The position numbers and the translations under genes are program-made. Positions 16,981 to 25,360 of a stretch of DNA of 64,000 bases are shown here, one piece after another; position 1 is the first letter of the stretch, and every line of letters begins with the position of its first letter. The DNA is from Conyzicola nivalis_A (GTDB taxonomy: Bacteria > Actinomycetota > Actinomycetes > Actinomycetales > Microbacteriaceae). The notes beneath the pieces were generated by a model. It ran no database searches and was not told where the DNA came from. It worked only from the letters and a program-made list of their open reading frames with translations. Location of the stretch: NCBI RefSeq assembly GCF_040548875.1, contig NZ_JBEPSJ010000004.1, positions 62,001 to 126,000 on the forward strand, read 5' to 3'.

Positions 16981-18264
16981 TTGAGAACCACGCTGAAGCG
17001 GCACGCCACTCCCCCGCGCGCGAGCCTCGACGCGGTGCTGGGATTCGCGTGGGACGCCGGCGGGTTCGTGAGCGACGACGCGATGGCCGCCACCGGCCTG
17101 ACGCGCACCACGACGATCGACGCCCTCGACGAGCTGATCGACGCCGGCCTGCTGCTCGAGCTGCCCAACGCTCGCGCGGCTGGCGAGTATCGCAAGGGCC
17201 GCCCGTCACGGCGTTTCGAGTTGCGAGCCGACGCGGCGGTGGTGATCGGCATGGACGCCGGGCGCGCCCATCTCACGACCACCGTGTCCGACCTGCGCGG
17301 AGCCACGCTCGCGCGGGAGACGACGGAATTGGATGTCGCACACGACAGTCCCGAGGAGCGCCGCGCCGCGGTCGCGAACGCCATCGACTCGGCTCTGGCC
17401 TCCGCCTCGCGTTCGCGCGAAAGCGTGCTCGCCGTCTGCGTGGGCGTGCCGGCGCCGGTCGACGCCGACGGCCGCTCACCGCACCACCGCGACGACTTCT
17501 GGCGCCGCATGAACCCCGACCTGCGAGATGCACTCGACGCCTGGGTGCCGATCGTGCGCATCGAGAACGATGCTTCGCTCGCCGCGGTCGCCGAGGGCTC
17601 CGTCGGCAGCGCCGTGGGGGTGTCCGACTTCGTGGTGCTGCTCGCCGGCGAACGCTTCGGCGCCGGAGTCGTCATCGACGCCCACCTGCTGCGAGGGGCC
17701 CACGGGGGTGCCGGAGAGACCGTGGCGTTCGACCACATCGTGGGCGTCGAGACCGCCGACGGACTCGGCACGCGGCTCACCGAATGGGTGCGCGCCGCCG
17801 CCGCGGCCGGTGAGATCCCGCCGGGTCATCCGCTCGACGGCGCGCCCGTCGAGACGTTGAACGGACGCGCCGTGATCGAGCTGTCGCGAACAGGCGACGC
17901 ATGGTCGCAGGCCATGGTCGAGCGGGCGGGTCTGCTCTTGGCGCGCATCGCCGCGGTCTTCGGCAGCCTCTACGATCCCGCGCGCATCATCGTCGCCGGT
18001 GCGATCGCCGAGGGTCTCGACGAGGTGGTCGATGTCGCGCGGGCTCGGCTGCCCGACGAACTCGACCTTCCGGCGCCCGAGCTGGTGCTCTCGACGCTCG
18101 GCTCCGCCTCGGTGGCGACGGGGGCGGTGTCGGCCGCGATCGACGCAGCACGGCGGGGCGTGCTGCATCTCGGCGATGGGCGTTCGCCCATCGGGCTCGG
18201 TGGAACGAGCGAGAGCCCAAGCGACACTGGACTGCCCGGCGTCATAGGTAAACTCGGCCCATGA
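16981..18264 (+). CDS. ROK family transcriptional regulator
   Basis: A 427-residue regulator: N-terminal winged helix (TGLTRTTTIDALDELIDAG, about 38-56) and a C-terminal ROK sugar-kinase-like domain with ENDASLAAVAEG and GERFGAGVVIDAHLLRGAHG. The cysteine zinc motif normally following GH is missing, replaced by FDHIVGVETADGLGTR. Its position, divergent from the sugar operon, suggests it represses that operon until a sugar ligand binds. The TTG start at 16981 is supported by AAAGAGG upstream. Its stop overlaps the next gene's ATG by 4 nt. Confidence 0.85.
   Translation: MRTTLKRHATPPRASLDAVLGFAWDAGGFVSDDAMAATGLTRTTTIDALDELIDAGLLLELPNARAAGEYRKGRPSRRFELRADAAVVIGMDAGRAHLTTTVSDLRGATLARETTELDVAHDSPEERRAAVANAIDSALASASRSRESVLAVCVGVPAPVDADGRSPHHRDDFWRRMNPDLRDALDAWVPIVRIENDASLAAVAEGSVGSAVGVSDFVVLLAGERFGAGVVIDAHLLRGAHGGAGETVAFDHIVGVETADGLGTRLTEWVRAAAAAGEIPPGHPLDGAPVETLNGRAVIELSRTGDAWSQAMVERAGLLLARIAAVFGSLYDPARIIVAGAIAEGLDEVVDVARARLPDELDLPAPELVLSTLGSASVATGAVSAAIDAARRGVLHLGDGRSPIGLGGTSESPSDTGLPGVIGKLGP
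18249..18254 (+). promoter_or_regulatory. -10 hexamer before the lipoprotein gene
   Basis: TAAACT, 6 nt before the ATG at 18261, within the 3' end of the ROK gene. The lipoprotein may therefore have its own leaderless promoter despite the ATGA overlap. Confidence 0.4.
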
Positions 18265-19022
18265 GGTTCCCTCGATCTCGGGTAGCCCGCGGCATGCGCG
18301 GCTCTTTGAGCGTCGCCGCCGTCGCCGCGATGGTGACGCTGCTCAGCGGCTGCACCCCCGCGCCCGAGCACTCGTCCGACGACGGCGACGTCGTCAACGC
18401 GCGCGTGGCGGCGCACGAGGCATTCCCCGACGTCGCCTCGTTGGCGACCGACGGTTCCGGGATGACTCTGCTGGCAAGCCATGCGGTCGATGCCTGCGGC
18501 ACGGCGCGTAATCAGCAGGGATTCGTCGGCCACGAAGACCTGGGACTGCGCTGCACACTCAGCTCGATCGCGGTCTTCTCGTTGCCCGCCGCGGCCGACG
18601 ATATCGCGGCGGCCGCGGTCATCGACGCGTTCCTTGCCGCAAACGGCGCCGTGAGCGAGACGAGCATGGTCGCCCAGGTTGAAGCGATCGCGGCCGTACG
18701 GTTCTCGCCCCCGCCCAGCCTCGCCACTCTCGACGACCCCGGCTTTGTGGTCAAGCTGTTCGACGCCAGCGACCTCACCAGCGACATGCAATATCTACCG
18801 GTCAGTGCTGGACAGAACGTCATATCGGACGAGGGCGACTGGCCGTCGGACGTGGTAACCGAGTCCTTGGCGACGGGCTCGCTGCACTTCGCCGTCGTCG
18901 AGACGTTCGTCGAATACTTCAACTCTCAGGACGTTCGGCCGACCCACGGACCGAGCGAGCGTGGCGGCGAGAACGAAACCCCGCCCTGCTACGGCACCAG
19001 CGGGCACTGCCCCGGGGGATAG
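18261..19022 (+). CDS. Putative lipoprotein, unknown function
   Basis: A 253-residue exported protein. A basic N-terminus and hydrophobic core end in the lipobox LLSGC (C31), so it is predicted to be anchored on the outer face of the membrane. The mature part contains two cysteines near residues 75 and 94 (VDACGTAR, LRCTLSS) that could form a disulfide, and two more in the tail CYGTSGHC. I recognise no family. It overlaps the ROK gene by 4 nt but also has a -10-like hexamer of its own. A terminator hairpin at 19049-19071 follows. Confidence 0.75.
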   Translation: MRFPRSRVARGMRGSLSVAAVAAMVTLLSGCTPAPEHSSDDGDVVNARVAAHEAFPDVASLATDGSGMTLLASHAVDACGTARNQQGFVGHEDLGLRCTLSSIAVFSLPAAADDIAAAAVIDAFLAANGAVSETSMVAQVEAIAAVRFSPPPSLATLDDPGFVVKLFDASDLTSDMQYLPVSAGQNVISDEGDWPSDVVTESLATGSLHFAVVETFVEYFNSQDVRPTHGPSERGGENETPPCYGTSGHCPGG

Positions 19023-19048
19023 GGCGTGCCCGAACGCTCCGGACGCAC

Positions 19049-19071
19049 AAAAGGCCCGGAAATCCGGGCCT
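19049..19071 (-). terminator. Intrinsic terminator of tRNA-Lys
   Basis: A GGCCCGGA-type stem with a 3-nt loop; on the minus strand it is followed by TTTT. It starts 5 nt past the tRNA 3' end. On the plus strand it may also stop the lipoprotein transcript. Confidence 0.8.
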
Positions 19072-19075
19072 GAAG

Positions 19076-19148
<73 letters not shown>

Positions 19149-19220
19149 GTAGCGCTCGAACTTCAGCGCCGAGAAGCAAGATTAGCATGAGTAAAACACC
19201 CCTGCGACACAAGGAGCACC

Positions 19221-19697
19221 ATGAGCGGCACAAAACTCGAAATCGGCACGAAGGCACCCGCTTTTTCCTTGAAGGATCAGGACGGTGCATCCGTCTCGCT
19301 GTCTGATTTCGAGGGTCAGAAAGTGATCGTCTACTTCTACCCGGCCGCCGGGACGCCGGGGTGCACGACGCAGGCGTGCGACTTCCGCGACAACATCAAC
19401 TCCCTCAAGTCGGCCGGCTACCAGGTGCTCGGCGTCTCGAAGGACAAGGTCGAAGACCTGAAGAAGTTCCAAGCCGAGCAGGGGCTGAACTTCCCGCTGC
19501 TGAGCGACCTCGACCTCGACGTGCACAACGCCTACGGCGCCTACGGCGAGAAGAACCTGTACGGCAAGCTGGTCACCGGGGTGCTGCGCTCGACGTTCGT
19601 TCTCGACGAGACGGGCACGATCGAGCTCGCCCTCTACAACGTGAAGGCCACCGGCCACGTCGCGAGCCTGCGCAAGAAGCTCGGCGTCGACGCGTAG
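19221..19697 (+). CDS. bcp: Thiol peroxidase, BCP/PrxQ peroxiredoxin
   Basis: A 158-residue cytoplasmic peroxiredoxin that reduces hydrogen and organic peroxides with thioredoxin-type donors. The active-site segment YFYPAAGTPGCTTQACDFRD carries peroxidatic C48 and resolving C53, the atypical two-cysteine PrxQ arrangement. Length is standard. An ACAAGGAG Shine-Dalgarno sequence precedes the ATG. It is monocistronic, reading away from tRNA-Lys. Confidence 0.95.
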   Translation: MSGTKLEIGTKAPAFSLKDQDGASVSLSDFEGQKVIVYFYPAAGTPGCTTQACDFRDNINSLKSAGYQVLGVSKDKVEDLKKFQAEQGLNFPLLSDLDLDVHNAYGAYGEKNLYGKLVTGVLRSTFVLDETGTIELALYNVKATGHVASLRKKLGVDA

Positions 19698-19945
19698 TAC
19701 TCGCGCTGCGCGTATGCGGGCGCACTCAGCAGGCGCGCATGCCCTGCGCGACGCGAGCCGTTTCCGGACCCGCGAGCCCGCCGCGGCGGGCTCATCCGCC
19801 CGGAAGCGGCTCGCGAACCAACCGCCCGCGCCGAAAACGGCTCATCGCGCCGAAAGAGGCTCGCGAGCGACCCGCCCGGCAGCGAACGGCCGCGATCGGG
19901 CCATCGGGCAGAGTCGGGCGGGGCGCCGGCCGGGCGGAAACCCGC
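19698..19945. other. 248-bp non-coding stretch with palindrome and degenerate repeats
   Basis: No convincing gene. It holds the perfect palindrome GAGCCCGCCGCGGCGGGCTC at 19774-19793, a likely terminator for bcp. Three imperfect copies of a GAARnRGGCTC motif follow, near 19803, 19833 and 19852. Confidence 0.6.
19774..19793 (+). terminator. Probable terminator of bcp
   Basis: A perfect 20-bp palindrome giving an 8-bp G/C stem and CGCG loop, about 77 nt after the bcp stop. No T tract. Confidence 0.45.
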
Positions 19946-20383
19946 TCAGGTGTCGCGACGCGACGTCTCCGCGAGCACCGGCTTCGTGAACAGCAGCACC
20001 ATGACCGCGATCGCCGGGAAGAGCAGCAGCCAGCCGATGTCGGCGCGCGGCAGAACGCCCTGGAAGCTCCCGAGGGCGACCGCCGCGATCAGCACCTGCA
20101 CCACGACGGCGGCGCCGCGGATCCAGGCCCGTCCGCGCAGGGTGTTGACCGCGATCGCCCCCACCCAGACGGCGGCGATCGCCGCGCACACGGTGAGCGC
20201 CACGGCGCTCACGAACGAGTCGGGGCGGTCGACCATCAGCTCGACGACGAGGTAGACGGTGGCGGCGGCGAGCGCCGTCGCCTCGAGAAACAGCACCCCC
20301 GCGAGCAGCAGCACTAGCCCGTGGTGACGCGGCCGAGGTGAACCCTCATTGTCGAATTCGGCAACGTTCGGTGAATTGCTCAC
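19946..20383 (-). CDS. Small integral membrane protein, unknown
   Basis: 145 residues with four predicted membrane helices (starting near residues 21, 50, 83 and 105) and a short polar N-terminus, SNSPNVAEFDNEG. I recognise no family, though four-helix proteins of this kind are common beside actinobacterial housekeeping genes. The GTG at 20383 was chosen because GGGATATAGCT precedes it and the 32 residues upstream look non-coding. It is divergent from whiB1 across 167 bp. Confidence 0.7.
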   Translation of the reverse strand: MSNSPNVAEFDNEGSPRPRHHGLVLLLAGVLFLEATALAAATVYLVVELMVDRPDSFVSAVALTVCAAIAAVWVGAIAVNTLRGRAWIRGAAVVVQVLIAAVALGSFQGVLPRADIGWLLLFPAIAVMVLLFTKPVLAETSRRDT

Positions 20384-20550
20384 AGCTATATCCCATACAA
20401 AACCATTGATTTGCGTGCGTCGATATGAGAGTCTATTCGAGGTTGATTTCGCGCTTGCAGTGCTGCGAGCGAATCCCATCTCTCTTTCTCACCCGAATTC
20501 TCGAGGGCATATACCCATGCCCGGAAGAGCCCTCTATCAAAGGAGCCCCC
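20384..20550. promoter_or_regulatory. Upstream region of whiB1 (divergent)
   Basis: 167 bp, AT-richer than average. A possible plus-strand promoter is TTGATT (20406-20411) with weak -10 candidates about 17 nt later; the leader would exceed 100 nt. AGGAG at 20541-20545 is the whiB1 ribosome binding site. I see no clear Crp-type palindrome. Confidence 0.35.
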
Positions 20551-20799
20551 ATGGATTGGCGCGACAAAGCTGCCTGCCTCACCGCTGACCCGGAGCTGTT
20601 CTTCCCGGTCGGGAACACCGGTCCGGCCGTCGACCAGATCGACAAGGCCAAGGCAGTCTGCGCGCGTTGCTCCGTGACCGAGATGTGCCTCCAGTACGCA
20701 CTCGAGACGAGCCAGGACTCGGGCGTATGGGGCGGCCTCAGCGAAGACGAGCGTCGCGCCCTCAAGCGTCGCGCAGCTCGCGCCCGCCGCGCTTCCTAG
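20551..20799 (+). CDS. whiB1: WhiB1-type iron-sulfur transcription factor
   Basis: An 82-residue Wbl protein. Four cysteines (C9, C37, C40, C46) bind a [4Fe-4S] cluster that reacts with nitric oxide in homologues. GVWGG is the turn preceding the basic DNA-binding tail RRALKRRAARARRAS. The start MDWRDKAACLTADPELFFPV and the length match M. tuberculosis WhiB1 (Rv3219) closely, and the neighbour is pdtaS, as there (Rv3220c). It has a strong ribosome site and its own terminator. Confidence 0.93.
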   Translation: MDWRDKAACLTADPELFFPVGNTGPAVDQIDKAKAVCARCSVTEMCLQYALETSQDSGVWGGLSEDERRALKRRAARARRAS

Positions 20800-20814
20800 T
20801 CGCACCCAGCAGAA

Positions 20815-20853
20815 CGAACTGCCGCTCCTCCCCCGAAGGAGAGCGGCAGTTCG
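20815..20853 (+). terminator. Terminator of whiB1
   Basis: A long inverted repeat: CGAACTGCCGCTC pairs with GAGCGGCAGTTCG, and the stem continues past a one-base bulge to a CCCGAA loop. It starts 16 nt after the whiB1 stop and is followed by a short T/G-rich tail. Confidence 0.8.
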
Positions 20854-20884
20854 GTCGTTAAGGGAGCTGACGGCTCGAACCCGC

Positions 20885-20890
20885 TAGCCT
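20885..20890 (+). promoter_or_regulatory. -10 hexamer of leaderless promoter (membrane protein)
   Basis: TAGCCT, 6 nt before the ATG at 20897. Confidence 0.4.
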
Positions 20891-20896
20891 GAGCGA

Positions 20897-21535
20897 ATGT
20901 CACAGCTTCCGCACGGGTGGATCGTGGTCGGCCGCTGGTCGCTCGTCAGAAACCTCTTCACTCCGGGCACGGGTTCCGGCGTCATCGTGCTCCTCTTGGC
21001 GATCCAGGTCGTCCTGCAGATCGGTCTGCACGCCCCGCTCGACGACGCCGGCCGGACCGCCGTCGTGCTGGCCGTGGTTCCGCTGATCGCCGCGATCCCC
21101 GTCGCACTCGTTCTCGCGGCTCGCCGCAATCGGCGGGTGGCGATCAACCTCGACACCGGGACGGTGCGTTTCGGAACGACGACCGTGCCGTTCGGACAGC
21201 TCGAGTCGGCCGACTACCTGCGGGTCCCGTACCGAGGGAGCACGCACAGCTATCTGCGTGTCGGGTCGCCGCCGAAGAGCGGCCTGCTCTGCGTTCGCGC
21301 GTCGCGTGCGCCCGAGCTGACGGTCGACGAGCGCGAGGTCGTCGCCGAGATGCTGCGTCGTTCGCCGATCCGTATTCCGGATGCCTCGGCGGACCGTTTC
21401 GACCCGACCGGCAGGTACGCCTGGATGGACCATCCGACCAGGCTCACCCGCGACGAGGCGGTCGACTACGTCCTCCACACGCCCGAGACCGGGGAACCCG
21501 CCCGCGCCGCGACTCCGCGAAGCGGCCGAACCTAG
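20897..21535 (+). CDS. Membrane protein with cytoplasmic domain, unknown
   Basis: A 212-residue protein with two adjacent membrane helices (about 28-46 and 55-74), then a soluble domain of short strands (VAINLDTGTVRFGTTTVPFG) resembling a small PH-like membrane-associated barrel, followed by an acidic tail. I recognise no named family. Its last 4 bp overlap the stop of the convergent pdtaS gene. The start follows TAGCCT by 6 nt. Confidence 0.7.
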   Translation: MSQLPHGWIVVGRWSLVRNLFTPGTGSGVIVLLLAIQVVLQIGLHAPLDDAGRTAVVLAVVPLIAAIPVALVLAARRNRRVAINLDTGTVRFGTTTVPFGQLESADYLRVPYRGSTHSYLRVGSPPKSGLLCVRASRAPELTVDEREVVAEMLRRSPIRIPDASADRFDPTGRYAWMDHPTRLTRDEAVDYVLHTPETGEPARAATPRSGRT

Positions 21536-23028
21536 CTCTTCTCGAGCCAGACCAGCGGGATCTCGATCGTGACCTCGGTGCCCGACCCCATGATGGTGTG
21601 CCAGTCGATGGCGCCGCCGAGCTCGCCCTGGATCAGGGTGCGCACGATCTGGGTTCCGAGGCCGGAGCCGACCTTGCCCTCGGCGAGGCCCACGCCGTTG
21701 TCGCGCACCTTCACCGAGAGCACGTCGTCGGTGCGCTCGGCGATGATCTCCACTTCGCCCTCTGCTCGCCCGGCGAGTCCGTGCTCGACCGCGTTCGTCA
21801 CAAGCTCGGTGAGCGCGAGTGCCAGCGGGGTGGCGTATTCGCTGGGGAGCACGCCGAAGCTCCCGGTGGACTTCGGATGCACCGTGGTGTTGTGACCCGT
21901 CGCGATCTCCGCGATGAGCAGCAGCACCCGGTCGAACACGGTGTCGAAGTCGACGTTCTGGTTGAGGCCCTCGCTCAGGGTGTCGTGCACGACGGCGATG
22001 GCGGTCACACGACGCATCGCCTGGCCGAGCGCCTCGCGGGCGACGTCGCTGTGCGTGCGCCGCGCCTGGATGCGCAGCAGCGAGGCCACCGTCTGCAGGT
22101 TGTTCTTCACCCGGTGGTGGATCTCGCGGATCGTCGCGTCCTTGGTGATCAGCTCGCGCTCCTGGTGTCGCACCTCGGTCACGTCGCGGCAGAGCACGAT
22201 GGCGCCGACGCGTTCGCCGCGGTTGCGCACGGGGATGGCGCGGATCGACACCGTGACGCCGCGCGCCTCGATGTCGGTGCGCCACGGGGCGCGGCCGGTC
22301 ACGACGAGCGGCAGCGACTCGTCGACGACGAGCCGTCCGTGCAGCAGGCTTGTGGTGACCTCGGCGAGCGACTCGCCCTCGAGCTCGCCGGCGAAGCCCA
22401 TGCGGTTGAATGCGCTGAGCGCGTTGGGGCTGGCGAAGGTGACCGTGCCGTCGACGTCGAGACGGATCAGACCGTCGGATGCCCGGGGCGCGCCTCGACG
22501 CGGACCGGTCGGTGCGCCGAGGTCGGGGAAGTCGCCCGAGGCGATCATCGCAAACAGGTCGTTGGCACACTCGTTGAAGGTGAGCTCCTGGCGGCCGGGA
22601 GTGCGGGCCTCGCTCAGGTTGCTGTGGCGGGTGATGACGGCGACGGGATGCTCCGAGATGGCGGCGCCGCTCGGCGACAGCCGACGCAGCACGGGTACGG
22701 CGCGCACGCGCGTGGGCGTCTCCTCGTACCAGGTGGGTGCTCCGGTGTCGATGATGGTGGCGGTCTCGAAGGCCTCGACGACCTGCGTCTGCCACTCGGG
22801 CTTCACGGCCTGGCCGACGAAGTCGCGGTAGAAGAGGGTGGCGCTCGACGACGGGCGTGCGTGGGCCACGGCCACGAAGCTGCCCTCGGCGCTGGGCACC
22901 CAGAGCACGATGTCGGCGAAGGCGAGGTCGGCGAGCAGCTGCCAGTCGCCGACGAGCAGGTGAAGCCACTCGATGTCCGCTTCGCTGGAACGTCCCTGGG
23001 CCTGTACGAGATCACTGAGGGTCGACAC
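21532..23028 (-). CDS. pdtaS: Sensor kinase PdtaS-like (HisKA_2)
   Basis: A 498-residue cytoplasmic kinase without membrane segments. Order: N-terminal GAF-like domain (about 20-160), PAS domain (about 180-285), the HisKA_2 motif IREIHHRVKNNLQTVASLLR (histidines at 304/305) and an HATPase domain with NGVGL and GSGLGTQIVRTL. This is the architecture of M. tuberculosis PdtaS (Rv3220c), partner of the RNA-binding antiterminator PdtaR, and its position next to whiB1 is conserved. PdtaR is not in the window. The GTG start lies 7 nt behind TAGCCT. Confidence 0.9.
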   Translation of the reverse strand: MSTLSDLVQAQGRSSEADIEWLHLLVGDWQLLADLAFADIVLWVPSAEGSFVAVAHARPSSSATLFYRDFVGQAVKPEWQTQVVEAFETATIIDTGAPTWYEETPTRVRAVPVLRRLSPSGAAISEHPVAVITRHSNLSEARTPGRQELTFNECANDLFAMIASGDFPDLGAPTGPRRGAPRASDGLIRLDVDGTVTFASPNALSAFNRMGFAGELEGESLAEVTTSLLHGRLVVDESLPLVVTGRAPWRTDIEARGVTVSIRAIPVRNRGERVGAIVLCRDVTEVRHQERELITKDATIREIHHRVKNNLQTVASLLRIQARRTHSDVAREALGQAMRRVTAIAVVHDTLSEGLNQNVDFDTVFDRVLLLIAEIATGHNTTVHPKSTGSFGVLPSEYATPLALALTELVTNAVEHGLAGRAEGEVEIIAERTDDVLSVKVRDNGVGLAEGKVGSGLGTQIVRTLIQGELGGAIDWHTIMGSGTEVTIEIPLVWLEKS

Positions 23029-23082
23029 GTTGTTCAGGCTACCGTGTCTGCCGTGCGCCCATCGGCTGCGAGAATAGCTGCT

Positions 23083-23421
23083 ATGAGCAAGGGTTGGGCC
23101 ATCACGCTGCTCGTGCTCGTGGTCGTCGTGTTCGTCGGCGGCAGCACCGTCGCGGCACTCTCGTTCGTGACGACCCTGAACGCGCGACCGCTCACGGTGA
23201 CCTGCATCGTCGACTCCACCTATGGTGATGCGACGCAGGGTGCGGATGATGCGGAACGCCCCGGTTTCAGCGTTCAGACCTCGGGAGCCGCCGCCTGCGA
23301 GGACTTCTACGTGCGCGACCTCGACGTTCGCGCGCAGATCGAGGTCGGCGAGACCTACGACTTCACCATCACCAACCTGATCGGCTACACGAACGTCGTC
23401 GCCGTGCGGCCGGCCCGCTGA
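23083..23421 (+). CDS. Small membrane-anchored or secreted protein
   Basis: 112 residues: an N-terminal membrane helix (about 5-28, possibly a signal anchor), then an extracytoplasmic domain with two cysteines (TVTCIVDSTYGD and GAAACEDFYVRD) that could form a disulfide. No recognised family. Its TGA overlaps the ATG of the acetyltransferase gene by one base (TGATG), so the two are cotranslated, although no functional link is evident. Confidence 0.7.
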   Translation: MSKGWAITLLVLVVVVFVGGSTVAALSFVTTLNARPLTVTCIVDSTYGDATQGADDAERPGFSVQTSGAAACEDFYVRDLDVRAQIEVGETYDFTITNLIGYTNVVAVRPAR

Positions 23422-23918
23422 TGCTCGACACCGAGCGCCTCCTTCTCCCTCCCCTCACCCGCGCGCACACGCCGGAGCTGGTGGACCTGTACTCCGACCC
23501 CGACGTCGCCCGGTACATCGGCGGCGCGGCGCGGACCGCGGAGTTCACGGCCGCGCAAGCGGGCCGCCTCGCCGACGAGTGGCGCGACCGGGGCTACGGG
23601 CAGAGCGCGGTGATCGACCGGGCGACGGGCGCTTTCCTCGGCCGGGCGGGTCTGCACTACTGGCCGGACTGGGACGAGGTCGAGCTCGGCTACGTGCTCG
23701 CGGCTCGCGCGCAGGGTCGCGGTCTCGCTGCCGAGGCGAGCAGGGCGTGGATCGAGTGGGCGCGCGCCGAAGCCGGCATCGACTCCATCACCCCGGTCAT
23801 CGACCCGCGCAACACCCCGTCGATCGGCCTCGCCCTGCGGCTCGGTTTCGCCCTCGACCGCTCCGACGTCACTCCGACGGGCGTCGCCGTGCGGGTGTAC
23901 CGGCTACAGCTCGTCTAG
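23421..23918 (+). CDS. GNAT family N-acetyltransferase (RimJ/RimL-like)
   Basis: A 165-residue acetyl-CoA-dependent acetyltransferase. The N-terminus LDTERLLLPPLTRAHTPEL is typical of the RimJ/RimL branch; the acetyl-CoA loop reads ELGYVLAARAQGRGLAAEA (motif A, Q/RxxGxG/A); and DPRNTPSIGLALRLGF is the later strand-helix signature. Substrate is unknown. It is coupled to the preceding small gene. The 3' end overlaps the convergent ATPase gene by 15 bp. Confidence 0.88.
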   Translation: MLDTERLLLPPLTRAHTPELVDLYSDPDVARYIGGAARTAEFTAAQAGRLADEWRDRGYGQSAVIDRATGAFLGRAGLHYWPDWDEVELGYVLAARAQGRGLAAEASRAWIEWARAEAGIDSITPVIDPRNTPSIGLALRLGFALDRSDVTPTGVAVRVYRLQLV

Positions 23919-24617
23919 CCGCGCCTGAGGGTCGAGGAGGAACCGCGTGTAGTCGTCGACCAGCGCGAGGTCCATCCACTCGCGCCGCTCGAGCCCGGCG
24001 TCGCCGACCTCGTAGATCGTGGCCCCCGGCAGCGCGGCGAGCACCGGCGAGTGCGTGGAGAGGATCACCTGGGACCTGCCGTCTGCGAGCCTGGACTTCA
24101 ACAGACCGAGCAGCGCGAGGCATCCGGAGAACGACAGGGCCGACTCCGGCTCGTCGAGGATCCACAGCCCGGCACCCCGGAAGCGGTCGGCGGCGAACTC
24201 GATGAACGACTCCCCGTGCGACCGCTCGTGGTACGCGGCGCCCGGGCTGCCGATCTGCTCCAGGTAGGTGAAGACGCCGTGCATCGTCTCCGCTCGCAGA
24301 AAGTAGCCGCGCTTGCTCGCGCCGGCGTTGCGCACAAGCTGCAGGTGGTCCCACAGGGGCGACTCGCTCGCCCGGGTCTCGAGCCGTGCGCTGCTCGAAC
24401 CGCCCTCGCCCGACAGCCCGTAGGCCATGGCGATCGCCTCGACCAGCGTCGACTTGCCCGCCCCGTTCTCGCCGACGAGCACCGTGGCTGCGCCCAGCTC
24501 GAGGCCGTCGTCGAGCAGCCGGGTCACGGGCGCGAGGGTGGCCGGCCAGACGCCACGGTCGATCGGGTTGAGCGGATGCTCGCCGACGGAGCGCACCGGC
24601 AGCCGCGAGAACTCCAT
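23904..24617 (-). CDS. AAA family ATPase (ABC-like, single domain)
   Basis: A 237-residue stand-alone ATPase with ABC/SMC-like motifs: Walker A GENGAGKST (49-57), a signature-like HGESF (134-138), Walker B LWILDEPES (151-159, D155/E156) and a switch histidine in LSTHSP. There are no membrane segments or coiled coil. Similar proteins occur as orphan ATPases of unknown role. I chose the ATG at 24617 because the 23 extra residues from 24686 would run into the divergent tetR promoter and look non-coding. It is not part of a visible defence island. Confidence 0.85.
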   Translation of the reverse strand: MEFSRLPVRSVGEHPLNPIDRGVWPATLAPVTRLLDDGLELGAATVLVGENGAGKSTLVEAIAMAYGLSGEGGSSSARLETRASESPLWDHLQLVRNAGASKRGYFLRAETMHGVFTYLEQIGSPGAAYHERSHGESFIEFAADRFRGAGLWILDEPESALSFSGCLALLGLLKSRLADGRSQVILSTHSPVLAALPGATIYEVGDAGLERREWMDLALVDDYTRFLLDPQARLDEL

Positions 24618-24715
24618 GCCCGAATCATCGCAGACGCCTCCGTCACCCGGCGGGACACGCACGCCGGCGTCGGTAACATTGTGCATAGTCAGCCGACGTT
24701 CTGCGAGGAGGATCC

Positions 24716-25360
24716 GTGGCGATCAAGCAAGCCGCGAGCACGCAGGCCCTCGCCGGAACCACCAGGGCAGCGAAACCCCAGACCGCCGAGCGTCGCACGG
24801 CGATCCTCGAGGCGGCGACGAGCGTCTTCGGCTCGCGCGGCTACAACAACGGCTCCCTCGTCGAGATCGCCGAACGGGTGGGCATGACGCACGCCGGCGT
24901 GCTGCACCACTTCGGCTCGAAGGAGAAGCTGCTGCTCGCGGTGCTCGCCCACCGCGACGAGGACGACATCGAGCGGCTCGTCGACCGCAAGCGCCCGGTC
25001 GGCGCGGAGTTCCTCGCCCATCTCGTGCACACCACTCGCGAGAACACCGAACGCAGCGGCATCGTGCAGGCCTACGCCGTGCTCTCCGCCGAGTCGGTCA
25101 CCGGCAACCATCCGGCGCAGCAGTTCTTCCGCAGCCGGTTCGACGGCCTGCGACTCGTGGTCGCCGACGCCCTCGGCCTCACGGTCGGGGCAGACGCCGC
25201 CGACGCGCGCGTGGTCGCCGCGGCATCCGCCATCATCGCCGTCATGGACGGCCTGCAGGTGCAGTGGCTGCTCGACCCGGACGGTGTCGACATGCCGGAG
25301 ACGGTGCAGCTCGTCATCGACGCCATAGTCGAGAGCCTGCGACAGCGCGTCTCCGCGTAG
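24716..25360 (+). CDS. TetR/AcrR family transcriptional regulator
   Basis: 214 residues. The N-terminal HTH comprises RRTAILEAATSVFGSRGYNN and SLVEIAERVGMTHAGVLHHF, with the usual GSKEKLLLAVL after it. The C-terminal helical ligand domain resembles TetR_C_6 types that bind lipophilic compounds. The GTG start has GAGGAGGATCC upstream. Divergent neighbours share a promoter region containing GTCGG...CCGAC arms flanking TAACATTGTGCATAG, a possible autoregulatory operator. The 3' end overlaps the CpaE-like gene by 47 bp. Confidence 0.88.
   Translation: MAIKQAASTQALAGTTRAAKPQTAERRTAILEAATSVFGSRGYNNGSLVEIAERVGMTHAGVLHHFGSKEKLLLAVLAHRDEDDIERLVDRKRPVGAEFLAHLVHTTRENTERSGIVQAYAVLSAESVTGNHPAQQFFRSRFDGLRLVVADALGLTVGADAADARVVAAASAIIAVMDGLQVQWLLDPDGVDMPETVQLVIDAIVESLRQRVSA

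Noticed and set aside
18261..19022. Recently transferred gene
   Set aside because: Base composition is only slightly below its neighbours and it is coupled by ATGA to the ROK gene; evidence for transfer is too weak.
23904..24617. Defence-system ATPase
   Set aside because: It is a lone ABC-like ATPase with no nuclease, toxin or other defence partner beside it; neighbours are tetR and an acetyltransferase.
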